Counted from the stretch's first letter, positions 1 through 7,390 are shown. The stretch is DNA of 20,243 nt from CAYGZC01 sp964354225 (GCA_964354225.1 CAYGZC010000207.1:1-20243); one strand, 5' to 3'. Numbers and translations: made by a program. The notes: a model not told the origin generated them from the letters alone.

Positions 1-461
1 GTCGTGCCGAATGTTGCAAAGAACTGCAGCATGTAAGGCAGCATGATGAAATATGCAAATGCTACACCAGCGAGGAAACATAATGTGGTGAAAGTTACTA
101 TTCCGGAAATATATTTGCGTTCTTTCGGCATCAATCCCGGCTGGATGAATTTCCAAACTTGATATAAAATCCACGGTGAGCTAAGAATCAACCCCGCTAC
201 CAGCACAACTACCATGTAGAAAGTTATTTGTCCGTACGGGATAGTGTTGATTAAAACTAACGGTGGGTTGGTCAATCGACTCGGTCGGAGGATGGCTTGA
301 TTAACAAGCCAATCGGAAAAGATACCGCAGATTATGGTTGCAACAAGAAGACCAAGAACTGCTTTAACAAGTCGCCAGCGAAGCTCCTCGAGGTGGTCGA
401 GGAAAGTCATTTCCTTTTCTGGTTCACCGGATACATCGGTATTGATTAAGTGCCGGCGCAT
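1..461 (-). CDS. tatC: Sec-independent protein translocase TatC, N-terminal part (cut by window edge)
   Basis: TatC is the multi-spanning inner-membrane receptor of the twin-arginine pathway; it binds the RR signal peptide and recruits TatA to export folded proteins. Translating the minus strand from the ATG at 459-461 gives 153 residues before the window edge. The family hallmark FLDHLEELR is at residues 20-28, followed by a first membrane segment (about 31-49), a periplasmic loop, a second membrane segment (about 81-103) that runs into the typical SSPWILYQVWKFIQPGL stretch (95-110), the conserved KER after it, and a third hydrophobic segment (about 118-142). The start is supported by position, six bases after the stop of the upstream barrel gene at 468, which suggests cotranscription. 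A full TatC is about 240-260 residues, so roughly 40 percent is missing, only because the window ends. Identification is firm from the motifs. Confidence 0.95.
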   Translation of the reverse strand, partial: MRRHLINTDVSGEPEKEMTFLDHLEELRWRLVKAVLGLLVATIICGIFSDWLVNQAILRPSRLTNPPLVLINTIPYGQITFYMVVVLVAGLILSSPWILYQVWKFIQPGLMPKERKYISGIVTFTTLCFLAGVAFAYFIMLPYMLQFFATFGT

Positions 462-467
462 AAACAA

Positions 468-1559
468 TTAAAATAAATCCTCTTCGTAGCGGAGTTCAAA
501 TGAAAATGCCGTGAGGTTTTTCTTTGGATGGTAATAGGACCAATGGTCGGTTTCCGAAAGCGGTATCATCGCGAAATCGAAAACGATAACAATTGGTGTG
601 TCAATACCAATAGCGCGAAGAGGAGCGTTTAATCCAAATCCATAGCGGAACGATGGCAATCCTTTTTCTCCATATATACTGGAGTGTGGTTGTGCGTACC
701 CACCCATTCTGAGAGAAACGATTTCATAAAATGTTACTTCCATACCGGTTCCCCAATAATCGATAGCATCACGCATCGTCTTCCATGCGTTGAGATGGTT
801 GCAATATTGCCCGGTGAGTGTATAACGGAATGGCGTGAGAGATTCTTCATTTTTCTTATTCACAATAAAAACATACGAAAAGCCTAAGCGCGCGTAGTGG
901 GGAAGCCGTTGATATTTTTCATTTATGCGATAGTCTGTACCGAAGTTTTGAAACGATAATCCTAACGAAAGCTCATTGATGAAGTTATCAGAAGCGGGAA
1001 AAATTTGAAGTTCATAAAGAATTCCTACATCAAGAAGAAAGGGTTGGGAAGTCGTTTTGTTCTGGCTTAAATTTGGAATAGAGGGGGTTCGTTCCAAAAT
1101 AAAGTTGTAAGTTTTAAGCGAAATTCCTGTTGATAGATTAGGTATTATTTCTTTGGCATATCCAATACCGTAAGTGTGATCGTAATAATGCGTTTTCCCG
1201 ACAGGAGAATTGTTTTCATCTCGTACTTCTGAACTTGGAATATCAAATCTATTGTAGAATAATCCAATAGTTCCATATGGAGTATGGACAGCACCATTCA
1301 GTGAAAAAAAGTACATACCATTCGCCCAATCCATCCAATCGAGATATATCTTATTAAACGATGTTGTAATTCCCTCGATATTATTTAATGTTGCCGGATT
1401 ATAAAAACTCCCTGATGATGAATTGCTGAGAGCGACAAACGATTCTCCCATAGAGATACTGTGAGCATCAACCAGTGTGTCCAATGAATTGTAATTTGAT
1501 TGGGCAAAACCAGTATAGAAAGAACATATCAGTAAAATATAGAATAAATTTTTTTTCAA
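468..1559 (-). CDS. PorV/PorQ-like outer-membrane beta-barrel protein
   Basis: This is a 363-residue exported protein. The start chosen is TTG at 1557-1559 because a strong Shine-Dalgarno sequence lies six bases upstream (1566-1571), and translation then begins directly with a signal peptide (KKN, hydrophobic core, GFAQ at residues 17-20, cleavage expected after Q20). An ATG at 1608-1610 in the same frame would put 17 non-signal residues in front and overlap glyA, so I reject it. The N-terminal mature part, AHSISMGESFVALSNSSSG followed by FYNPATL (about 32-57), is the plug-like motif seen in PorV/PorQ and FadL-type barrels; the rest alternates aromatic and polar residues as in transmembrane beta strands. 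Known relatives include T9SS shuttle PorV and PorQ, as well as less understood barrels, so a T9SS role is possible but not shown. It sits 23 bases after glyA and six before tatC. Confidence 0.72.
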   Translation of the reverse strand: MKKNLFYILLICSFYTGFAQSNYNSLDTLVDAHSISMGESFVALSNSSSGSFYNPATLNNIEGITTSFNKIYLDWMDWANGMYFFSLNGAVHTPYGTIGLFYNRFDIPSSEVRDENNSPVGKTHYYDHTYGIGYAKEIIPNLSTGISLKTYNFILERTPSIPNLSQNKTTSQPFLLDVGILYELQIFPASDNFINELSLGLSFQNFGTDYRINEKYQRLPHYARLGFSYVFIVNKKNEESLTPFRYTLTGQYCNHLNAWKTMRDAIDYWGTGMEVTFYEIVSLRMGGYAQPHSSIYGEKGLPSFRYGFGLNAPLRAIGIDTPIVIVFDFAMIPLSETDHWSYYHPKKNLTAFSFELRYEEDLF

Positions 1560-1562
1560 GAT

Positions 1563-1571
1563 ATCACCTCC
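1563..1571 (-). promoter_or_regulatory. Strong Shine-Dalgarno site deciding a TTG start
   Basis: On the minus strand the sequence reads GGAGGTGAT, six bases from its GGAGGT core (1566-1571) to the TTG at 1557-1559. It is the most canonical ribosome binding site in the window and places the barrel-gene start at 1559 rather than at the upstream ATG at 1610. Confidence 0.75.
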
Positions 1572-1582
1572 GTTATTAATGA

Positions 1583-2869
1583 TCAATCGTATAATGGAAA
1601 CTTTGTACACAACTCCTTCACCTTATTCTCAACATCGCTGTACACTTTTATACTTCCGATGTTTTTTAAAACCTCATCAATCAAATTTCCAACAATTTCC
1701 ATTTCCGGTTCTTTCATTCCGCGAGTTGTGAGTGCAGGTGTTCCAATGCGAATACCGCTTGTGATCAGCGGACTCTTATCATCAAATGGAACGCCGTTCT
1801 TATTTACCGTAATTCCGGCTGGATCAAGCGCTTCTTGGGCAGCTTTTCCAGTGAGATTTTTATTTCGTAAATCAATCAGCATCAGGTGATTATCAGTTCC
1901 ACCTGAGATGATATAGTAGCCAAGACCAGTCAGCTTTTTGGCAAGTGCTTGTGCATTTTTAATAACTTGCTTTGCATAAGTTTCAAAATCGGGCTGAAGA
2001 TTTTCAAGAAATCCGACCGCCTTCGCAGCAATCACGTGCATTAACGGTCCGCCTTGGACGCCGGGGATTACCATAGAATCGATAAGTTCCGACATCATTT
2101 TCTTCCTTCCGGACTTTGGAGCAACAACGCCGAATGAATTCTGGAAATCTTTTCCCATAAGAATCAACCCACCGCGCGGACCTCGAAGTGTTTTATGTGT
2201 TGTAGATGTTACTACGTGGCAGTGAGGAAGTGGATCGTTTAATAATTTTTTTGCAATCAAGCCAGCCGGATGGGCAATGTCGGCAAAAAGAAACGCACCA
2301 ATTTTATCGGCAATAACACGAAACGCTTTATAATCGATGTTGCGAGAATACGCGCTTGCTCCCACTGTTATCATCTTTGGCTTTTCTCGTAAGGCAATTG
2401 TTTCAACTTCATCATAGTCGATGTAACCGGTTTCTTTCCTTACACCGTATGCAACGAAATTATAAAGCTGTCCAGAGAAATTTACGGGTGAACCGTGTGT
2501 GAGGTGACCGCCGTGTGAAAGATTCATTCCCATCACTTTATCGCCCGGTTTAACGAACGTAAAATACACAGCCATGTTTGCCTGAGAGCCGGAATGCGGC
2601 TGAACGTTCGCATATTCAGCCTCGAACAATTTTTTCGCTCGCTCTCGTGCAATGTTTTCTGCAACGTCGACGAATTCGCATCCGCCGTAGTACCGCTTTC
2701 CCGGGTAACCCTCTGCGTATTTATTTGTCATGACGGATCCTAATGCTTCGAGCACCGCCCGGCTAACAAAATTCTCTGAGGCAATAAGTTCTAACTTCGT
2801 ATTTTGTCGATTGATTTCATTTTGGATGGCGTTTAAAATTTCCGGATCCCGTTTGCTGAGATTATTCAT
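1583..2869 (-). CDS. glyA: Serine hydroxymethyltransferase
   Basis: GlyA is a cytosolic pyridoxal-phosphate enzyme that interconverts serine plus tetrahydrofolate with glycine plus 5,10-methylene-tetrahydrofolate, the main source of one-carbon units. The 428-residue length is typical. Visible family motifs are LELIASENFVS (26-36), the GYPGKRYYGGCE segment (54-65), SHGGHLTHGSPVNFSG (118-133), the cofactor-ring contact DIAHPAGL with D197 and H200, and the Schiff-base site STTHKTLRGPRGG with lysine 226. VIPGVQGGP and the C-terminal SGIRIGTPALTTRG segment are also intact, so the enzyme should be active. The gene lies 22 bases downstream of rpiB and 23 bases upstream of the barrel gene. No strong ribosome binding site is seen (AGAAG about six bases ahead). 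Confidence 0.98.
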   Translation of the reverse strand: MNNLSKRDPEILNAIQNEINRQNTKLELIASENFVSRAVLEALGSVMTNKYAEGYPGKRYYGGCEFVDVAENIARERAKKLFEAEYANVQPHSGSQANMAVYFTFVKPGDKVMGMNLSHGGHLTHGSPVNFSGQLYNFVAYGVRKETGYIDYDEVETIALREKPKMITVGASAYSRNIDYKAFRVIADKIGAFLFADIAHPAGLIAKKLLNDPLPHCHVVTSTTHKTLRGPRGGLILMGKDFQNSFGVVAPKSGRKKMMSELIDSMVIPGVQGGPLMHVIAAKAVGFLENLQPDFETYAKQVIKNAQALAKKLTGLGYYIISGGTDNHLMLIDLRNKNLTGKAAQEALDPAGITVNKNGVPFDDKSPLITSGIRIGTPALTTRGMKEPEMEIVGNLIDEVLKNIGSIKVYSDVENKVKELCTKFPLYD

Positions 2870-2891
2870 ATGTCTTCTATCTTAAAATTAT

Positions 2892-3329
2892 TTACAGATT
2901 GGTAAGTGAATGGATTTTTCCCACCCTCTGAAGATGTCTACCGCCTTCAAACTTTGTTGAAAGAAATATCTTGATAATTTCTTTTACAGTTTCCCATGGT
3001 GTTAACCGGCAGCCGATGGCGAGAATATTTACATCGTTATGGGAGCGGGCAAATTTTGCAGCAGCAATTGATTCAACATTACTGGCACGGATATCTTTAT
3101 GTTTGTTGGCTACGATTGACATGCCGATGCCTGTTCCACAAATTAAAATTCCATATTCAGCTTTTCCTGAAGCAACAAATTCGGCAACTTTATGTGCGTA
3201 GTCCGGATAATCTGTCGATGTTGTAGAATCTGTTCCAAAATCTTGGAACTCTATTCCAAGGGATTTTAAAAGCTCTTTAATCTTTTCTTTGTATTCGTAT
3301 CCAGCGTGATCAGCACCGAGTGCTATCAT
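2892..3329 (-). CDS. rpiB: Ribose-5-phosphate isomerase B
   Basis: RpiB interconverts ribose 5-phosphate and ribulose 5-phosphate in the non-oxidative pentose phosphate pathway (LacA/RpiB family). The protein has 145 residues, normal for the family. The N-terminal GADHAG (5-10, with D7 and H8), the TDYPDYA segment (39-45), the catalytic cysteine C64 in ILICGTGIGMSI, the HND motif with H97, and the late EGGRHLQRV stretch are all in place, so activity is expected. The segment between the two active-site motifs reads RASNVESIAAAKFAR, a mild departure from the usual RA-[AV]-x-C wording. It starts 14 bases after the FadL-like barrel gene and is followed 22 bases later by glyA, linking ribose-phosphate and one-carbon metabolism in one transcript. 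Confidence 0.95.
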   Translation of the reverse strand: MIALGADHAGYEYKEKIKELLKSLGIEFQDFGTDSTTSTDYPDYAHKVAEFVASGKAEYGILICGTGIGMSIVANKHKDIRASNVESIAAAKFARSHNDVNILAIGCRLTPWETVKEIIKIFLSTKFEGGRHLQRVGKIHSLTNL

Positions 3330-3343
3330 TGTACAATCTCACA

Positions 3344-4624
3344 TTATTCTTGTTCAGGCCGTACAAACCAAAGTTCGCTGCCGCTAAGTGAAAATGATAG
3401 GCGAAGAATATTATCTTTCTGCATCTGTTGATCGGTTGTTCCGCGGAAACTGTATTCAATTCCGAGATCGATTCGTACATCACCAAAAATTGGAATACCA
3501 AAACCACTGGTAATACCAATCTCGTTTATTGGTTTATCATTTATACGGTAATACGAAAAGTTGTAAAAAAATCCTAACCTATATGGCATTCGTTGAAGAT
3601 ACGAAGCCGATTGATCTCGCTTGGGCAGTAATTCTCCGCCTATACTAAGGCGATAACTGTCGCGCAGCTCGAAAGCACTAATCCCATTGAATGTGTATCG
3701 TTTCCAGTTTTGGTAATAGATATCGGTTGCTAATAAGAAACGCTCAGAGAGGTATGATGCACCGAATCCCAAAGAATATGGAATACGCATTTTGAAATCA
3801 TTCGATGTTGTGGTATCGCGGGTAGTCAGCGTTATTGTTTTATAAGTGTAGAACTTTTCCTCTATCGCAGTCAAATATGACGTTGTCGTAAATACTATAC
3901 CGATATTGAAAGCATTCACATCGGAAAGATGAAGCACATTTTTCAAGCCGCTGTAAACACCGCCAATTGTAAATCCTATACCCTTCAATTCTAATGAACG
4001 CTTTACTTCGGAGAAGTATTCCGATCCCGAGCTTCCGAGTGATTGTCGGGTTGTATAATTCAGCGTGCCCATATAATAGTTGAACTTTGCACCAACATGA
4101 ATATCGTTTATCGGTATTGCTGAAATGCCGAGATTACCTTGAGTTAATCCGCCTTCACCCTGAAAATGAGTATTGTAATTTAAATTATCGTATGAATCCG
4201 GGGTGATAACATTGTAATTAATTCTACTATATGGCGTTATACCAGCACATAAAACGATTCCATTTTTTGGGGCAATTGGAATCGCTATCATAATCCCATC
4301 GAAAGATGTTGTACTGAAATAGCCCGACTTAATACCATCTGTCGTAGATATTCCCTCATAAAGAGCACTGATGGAATATGACGTTCGGTTTATTTGTGAT
4401 AAGCCGGCAGGATTGATGCGGTCTATCGAGTTATTCGATAATGCAGTTAAGCCTGCTCCGCCCATTCCTATTGCTCGATTTGAAATAAAATAAGATATAT
4501 CACCAATTCCATAACGTGAATAACCTGAGCCGCCGTTACCAGAAAACGCCTCGACCGTCGAAAGCATCAAGGAAAAAGTTATCAGTGAAATAATTATAAT
4601 ACTATTTTCAGATATTGATTTCAT
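3344..4624 (-). CDS. FadL/PorV-like outer-membrane beta-barrel protein
   Basis: This is a 426-residue exported protein of unknown specific role. I place the start at the ATG at 4622-4624 and not at the ATG 26 codons upstream, because residues from here form a signal peptide (MKSISENS, hydrophobic core, then VEAFSG around 24-29) and because the upstream lipoprotein gene stops one base away (4626-4628), a coupling geometry. No clear Shine-Dalgarno site is visible. The mature N terminus has YSRYGIGD (36-42) and RAIGMGGAGLTALSNNSIDRINPAGL (50-75), the characteristic plug region of FadL/PorV-like barrels. The rest has alternating strand patterns with aromatic residues and ends in GSELWFVRPEQE. Possible roles are hydrophobic-compound uptake or a surface scaffold. 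The neighbouring DUF4270-like lipoprotein suggests they act together. Confidence 0.72.
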   Translation of the reverse strand: MKSISENSIIIISLITFSLMLSTVEAFSGNGGSGYSRYGIGDISYFISNRAIGMGGAGLTALSNNSIDRINPAGLSQINRTSYSISALYEGISTTDGIKSGYFSTTSFDGIMIAIPIAPKNGIVLCAGITPYSRINYNVITPDSYDNLNYNTHFQGEGGLTQGNLGISAIPINDIHVGAKFNYYMGTLNYTTRQSLGSSGSEYFSEVKRSLELKGIGFTIGGVYSGLKNVLHLSDVNAFNIGIVFTTTSYLTAIEEKFYTYKTITLTTRDTTTSNDFKMRIPYSLGFGASYLSERFLLATDIYYQNWKRYTFNGISAFELRDSYRLSIGGELLPKRDQSASYLQRMPYRLGFFYNFSYYRINDKPINEIGITSGFGIPIFGDVRIDLGIEYSFRGTTDQQMQKDNILRLSFSLSGSELWFVRPEQE

Positions 4625-4625
4625 A

Positions 4626-5783
4626 TCACGGGAGTATAGTATAATTGATTTTGAGTTTTGGACGGCGGGATAAATCCTGAGATGATGCTCTAAATATGGC
4701 AAAGCGATCGAAACTTGTTAATTCACCATAAGAAGTTAAGACGAGACCATAGTTGGGTTCATGAACAACCCATTGCTGTACGAGTGTTTTGATGTCGGCA
4801 CTATAAAAAACACGTGATGAGTCGGACGATTTAGTGCAGATTGTTCCAAGGGCGATGGACGCGTATGGGAATGTATCATTGCGCGCAAGATAAACTAATA
4901 GTGAATCATGCGAGTAGCTGTTCCTCAGCGATGAGGTTTCATCAGAGGTTACTTCGAATATTGCTTGTGTGATGCTGGCGCGGCGAGGTATCGAGGAAAT
5001 ATCGAAGCGCATCAAGTTGCGGTAGCCAACACCTGCTTGTATGAAGCTCACCGTGTCGATGTTTGGAAGTAATCCGTTTGCTACGAAGGATTGTTGGGCA
5101 GCAACAATACTTAAAGTTTTTTTCGTTCCGGCATCATAATAAGTTACTACCATTGTATCAATACTGTTTCTTGCTCCAACGATAATATTGCTATAAAGTG
5201 TATCAGTAACCGGTATTAGAATAATTCCATTTGGCACATCAGTCTCTGCTTTTACCCAACGATCCACGATGGGTGTGACATCGAAAGCCAAGACGGTATC
5301 TGTTGAATTGATATTGCTCCTTACAAATGTTGTTTCAATGTTAGTATTGTAAAAGCCATCGATTGCGCAATTATCCCATGTAAATGTTTTCTCATCCCAC
5401 GGTTGTGATATTTCATGTACGCTAAGTTTCAAATTTCCGGAGGATTTTTTAAACATGTAATTGATAGGAATTTTAATAACTGCGGAAAGCGAATCGGCAG
5501 TTTTGGGTATAGCTGTGAAGCCGCTAAATTGTATCAATGCTCTTGATTCCAGAGTGCTATCAGAATTAACGTCGCGATAGAATCCTATTAGCGAACTGGA
5601 AATACCTTTTATACGATAAATGAAACTTGTATCGGATGTTGCTCGAATCGTTAATGAATAATTTCTCAATTTATCCTGTTGTGGAATCAATCCGATTCCA
5701 AGGTCAGTCGGATCATCAGAACAACTGATAATCAGCGAGAGTACAAAAGTGAACGTTATTAGTTTCAGGGATCCAGCTTTCAT
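4626..5783 (-). CDS. DUF4270-like lipoprotein with two DNRLRE-like repeats
   Basis: This 385-residue protein begins with a lipoprotein signal: hydrophobic core, lipobox I-I-S-C with cysteine 21, then SDD. The next residues, DLGIGLIPQQDKL (27-39), match what I remember of the DUF4270 family in Bacteroidota, whose members start with C-D-D followed by a G-x-x-L-L-P segment. The body seems to be two related halves. About 75-215 holds RALIQFSGF, PINYMF, SVHEISQPWDEKTFTWDN (121-138) and GIILIPV. About 245-383 holds NLMRFDISSIP, QQWVVHEPNYGLVLTSYGE (336-354) and RRPKLKINY. Both resemble the DNRLRE/CBM96-type beta-sandwich seen in surface and carbohydrate-associated proteins. No catalytic site is visible. 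It lies 13 bases after gmhB and one base before the FadL-like barrel gene, so it may be that barrel's surface or periplasmic partner. Confidence 0.65.
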   Translation of the reverse strand: MKAGSLKLITFTFVLSLIISCSDDPTDLGIGLIPQQDKLRNYSLTIRATSDTSFIYRIKGISSSLIGFYRDVNSDSTLESRALIQFSGFTAIPKTADSLSAVIKIPINYMFKKSSGNLKLSVHEISQPWDEKTFTWDNCAIDGFYNTNIETTFVRSNINSTDTVLAFDVTPIVDRWVKAETDVPNGIILIPVTDTLYSNIIVGARNSIDTMVVTYYDAGTKKTLSIVAAQQSFVANGLLPNIDTVSFIQAGVGYRNLMRFDISSIPRRASITQAIFEVTSDETSSLRNSYSHDSLLVYLARNDTFPYASIALGTICTKSSDSSRVFYSADIKTLVQQWVVHEPNYGLVLTSYGELTSFDRFAIFRASSQDLSRRPKLKINYTILP

Positions 5784-5796
5784 GTGTATAAAAATA

Positions 5797-6390
5797 TTAA
5801 GAGTTAATTAGTTGTTCTTTCTCTACAGAACTTTTTACAAATTGCATTGCATCCTGGAGATCTTTAGCAATATAATCAATTATTACATTTTGTTCACTGC
5901 ATTGGCTTAGTTCTTTCTTGCCATAACCTGTGAAGACAAGTATTGATTTCGCCCCACTTTTATTTCCGGCTTGAATATCAATTATTTTGTCCCCGATGAC
6001 AAACGATTTTGTAAGATCGATGTTGAATTCATTCTTCGCTTCGATAAGCATACCTATGTCCGGTTTCCTGCAATTACACTTAATGCGATATGGTAATTCG
6101 CCTGCATCCGGGTGATGAGGGCAATAATAAATTTTATCAATTGAGGCACCGTGTCCCCGAAGCTCAGATTGAAGAACGTTGTGAATCTCTGTGAGGTTCT
6201 CCTCCGTGATCTTACCGCGCGCTATCCCCGATTGATTGGTAATTACGAATACTTTCAGTCCAAGATCATTTGCCTGCTTGATTGCCTCGGCTGAACCCGG
6301 AATAAGCTGAAGATCCGAAGGAGAGCGAAGAAAATCTATTTCGTAGTTAATTGTGCCGTCCCGATCCAAGAAAATGCCGATCTGATTCAT
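5797..6390 (-). CDS. gmhB: D-glycero-D-manno-heptose 1,7-bisphosphate 7-phosphatase (HAD family)
   Basis: GmhB removes the 7-phosphate from heptose 1,7-bisphosphate on the way to ADP- or GDP-heptose, used in the lipopolysaccharide core or in surface glycans. The 197-residue protein has HAD motif I FLDRDGT (nucleophile D9, acid D11), motif II ITNQSG (50-55), the GmhB zinc-binding set C90-x-H92 and C105-x-C107 in the CPHHPDAG / KCNCRKPD segments, and the late acidic motif IGDKIIDIQAG (D134, D138). All key residues are present. Its ATG overlaps the stop codon of the glycogen-synthase-like gene by one base (TGATG), indicating translational coupling. The histidinol-phosphatase relatives share this fold, so the exact substrate is less certain than the family. 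Confidence 0.88.
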   Translation of the reverse strand: MNQIGIFLDRDGTINYEIDFLRSPSDLQLIPGSAEAIKQANDLGLKVFVITNQSGIARGKITEENLTEIHNVLQSELRGHGASIDKIYYCPHHPDAGELPYRIKCNCRKPDIGMLIEAKNEFNIDLTKSFVIGDKIIDIQAGNKSGAKSILVFTGYGKKELSQCSEQNVIIDYIAKDLQDAMQFVKSSVEKEQLINS

Positions 6391-7247
6391 CAGTTGCTCT
6401 TAGCCAGGTCGCGGTAAATATCGACAAGTTTGTGAGCAATGTTTTCTTGATCTGTATAATTATTGGAATTCATTGATACGATGACGTTCTTGCGAGAGTT
6501 TAATATTTTTCCCATGTCATCGTCAGGTGACTTCACGATTCCCCTTTTTGCTTTATTGCCAAACGTGGTAATAACATCAGCAAATGTCAGTCCAACTTTT
6601 AAAAAATTCAAACGTTCAGAATCCGACCCATTACCATTGAGCAAGTTTGGCGGCAAACCGGTTTTCTTAAATGAGCTGTTCGGAAATGAAGCGTAATATG
6701 CAAGACTGTAAACCGTAAAAACGGTCTTCATATTCTTGTAGTAGGGATCGTTTTTATACAGAGTCTTCAGGTATGCGGGGATGAGTCCACACTGCCAATC
6801 GTTGCAGTGAATAATATCTGGCTGCCAATGCAAACGCTTTAATGTCTCAAGCACACCCCGACAGAAAAATATAAATCGTTCATCATTGTCGATAAAATAT
6901 TTCTTTGTTTCAGGATGGAAATACAATCCCTCGCGTCTAAAATATCGATCATTAGACAAGAAGTACACAAGCACTTTTTGATTTTCGCTGCTGAGGTATG
7001 AAGATCTAATATACGCATGTTCCATCTCATCCGACACAGGGACCTCAATATCTTTCATTCGTAGCAGATTGTGAATCTGGAATCGGCGATTGCTGATGGA
7101 ACCATAGCCGGGCAACATCACCCGTATATCGTGGCCAAAAGTTTTTAAAGTTTTTGGGAGACTTCCAGCAAGGTCGCCTATGCATCCAGTTTTTATAAAG
7201 GGGTCTGCCTCGCTCGCTACAAAAAGAACACCTATGGGTTTTGGCAT
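6390..7247 (-). CDS. Lone N-terminal glycogen/starch-synthase-like domain (GT5 N-domain), probably non-catalytic
   Basis: The 285-residue protein aligns by eye with only the first Rossmann domain of glycogen synthase. Seen are VLFVASEADPFIKTG (7-21), DLAGSLPKTL (25-34), GHDIRVMLPGYG (38-49), a NDERFIFFCRGVLE segment (121-134) and PDIIHCNDWQCGLIPAYL (143-160). The whole second GT-B domain, which carries the nucleotide-sugar site and the E-x7-E motif, is missing; the gene ends at a clean stop overlapping gmhB. Family signatures are altered too: KTGGL is here KTGCI (19-23), and the usual FTIHNLAYQG is FTVYSLAYYA (177-186). From memory, Bacteroidota have similar short glycogen/starch synthase proteins next to DUF4270 genes, so this is likely an inherited short form and not decay. 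It may be a sensor or scaffold; its function is unknown. It is the first gene of the leftward string. Confidence 0.8.
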   Translation of the reverse strand: MPKPIGVLFVASEADPFIKTGCIGDLAGSLPKTLKTFGHDIRVMLPGYGSISNRRFQIHNLLRMKDIEVPVSDEMEHAYIRSSYLSSENQKVLVYFLSNDRYFRREGLYFHPETKKYFIDNDERFIFFCRGVLETLKRLHWQPDIIHCNDWQCGLIPAYLKTLYKNDPYYKNMKTVFTVYSLAYYASFPNSSFKKTGLPPNLLNGNGSDSERLNFLKVGLTFADVITTFGNKAKRGIVKSPDDDMGKILNSRKNVIVSMNSNNYTDQENIAHKLVDIYRDLAKSN

Positions 7248-7265
7248 GCTATAAAAAATTTGAGG

Positions 7266-7317
7266 AAATTAGTTGATTTGCTATATAATTTACTAATTTT
7301 CTGCGAAGAAATCAACT
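7266..7317. repeat. Two overlapping, mutually exclusive inverted repeats upstream of the leftward operon
   Basis: Arms AGTTGATTT (7271-7279) and AAATCAACT (7309-7317) form a perfect 9-bp inverted repeat. Arms AAATTAGT (7266-7273) and ACTAATTT (7292-7299) form a perfect 8-bp repeat. They share bases 7271-7273, so both hairpins cannot form at once. The right arm of the 9-bp repeat covers the leftward -35 candidate, and its left arm lies around the expected start point, a layout fitting a repressor operator. Chance repeats are easier in AT-rich DNA. Confidence 0.5.
7287..7315 (-). promoter_or_regulatory. Candidate sigma-70-type promoter for the leftward operon
   Basis: On the minus strand a -35-like TTGATT (7310-7315) is followed after 17 bases by TAAATT (7287-7292), about 40 bases ahead of the start codon at 7247. 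The -35 is close to consensus and the -10 matches four of six positions. Spacing and position are right, but the region is AT-rich and Bacteroidota primary sigma factors often use other motifs. Confidence 0.35.
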
Positions 7318-7323
7318 ATTATC

Positions 7324-7352
7324 TTGACAATAGAATAAAGAATGTCTATATT
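7324..7352 (+). promoter_or_regulatory. Consensus-like promoter TTGACA-17-TATATT for the porU operon
   Basis: TTGACA (7324-7329) matches the -35 consensus exactly, and after exactly 17 bases TATATT (7347-7352) matches five of six -10 positions. Transcription from it would start near 7359 and leave a leader of about 208 bases before the porU ATG. It is the best promoter by sequence in the gap. A dyad covers its -10 element. Confidence 0.5.
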
Positions 7353-7373
7353 GTTCATAGCACTAAACAATAT
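7348..7373. promoter_or_regulatory. Dyad (candidate operator) over the -10 and start point of the rightward promoter
   Basis: ATATTGTT (7348-7355) and AACAATAT (7366-7373) are perfect 8-bp inverted arms separated by 10 bases. They overlap the -10 element and the predicted start site, a typical place for a dimeric repressor to act. No regulator gene lies in the window. If transcribed, it could also form a weak hairpin. Confidence 0.4.
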
Positions 7374-7390
7374 GTTCCATAACAGAGTAT

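Noticed and set aside
1560..1610. ATG start at 1610 for the PorV/PorQ-like barrel
   Set aside because: It overlaps the 3' end of glyA and precedes the signal peptide with 17 unrelated residues; the TTG at 1559 has a strong Shine-Dalgarno site.
3310..3519. 69-codon minus-strand frame covering the end of the barrel gene and the start of rpiB
   Set aside because: It overlaps two well-supported genes in another frame and shows no motif of its own.
4625..4702. 26-codon upstream extension of the FadL-like barrel gene
   Set aside because: It overlaps the end of the lipoprotein gene, is not signal-peptide-like, and the internal ATG at 4624 starts a good signal peptide one base after the lipoprotein stop.
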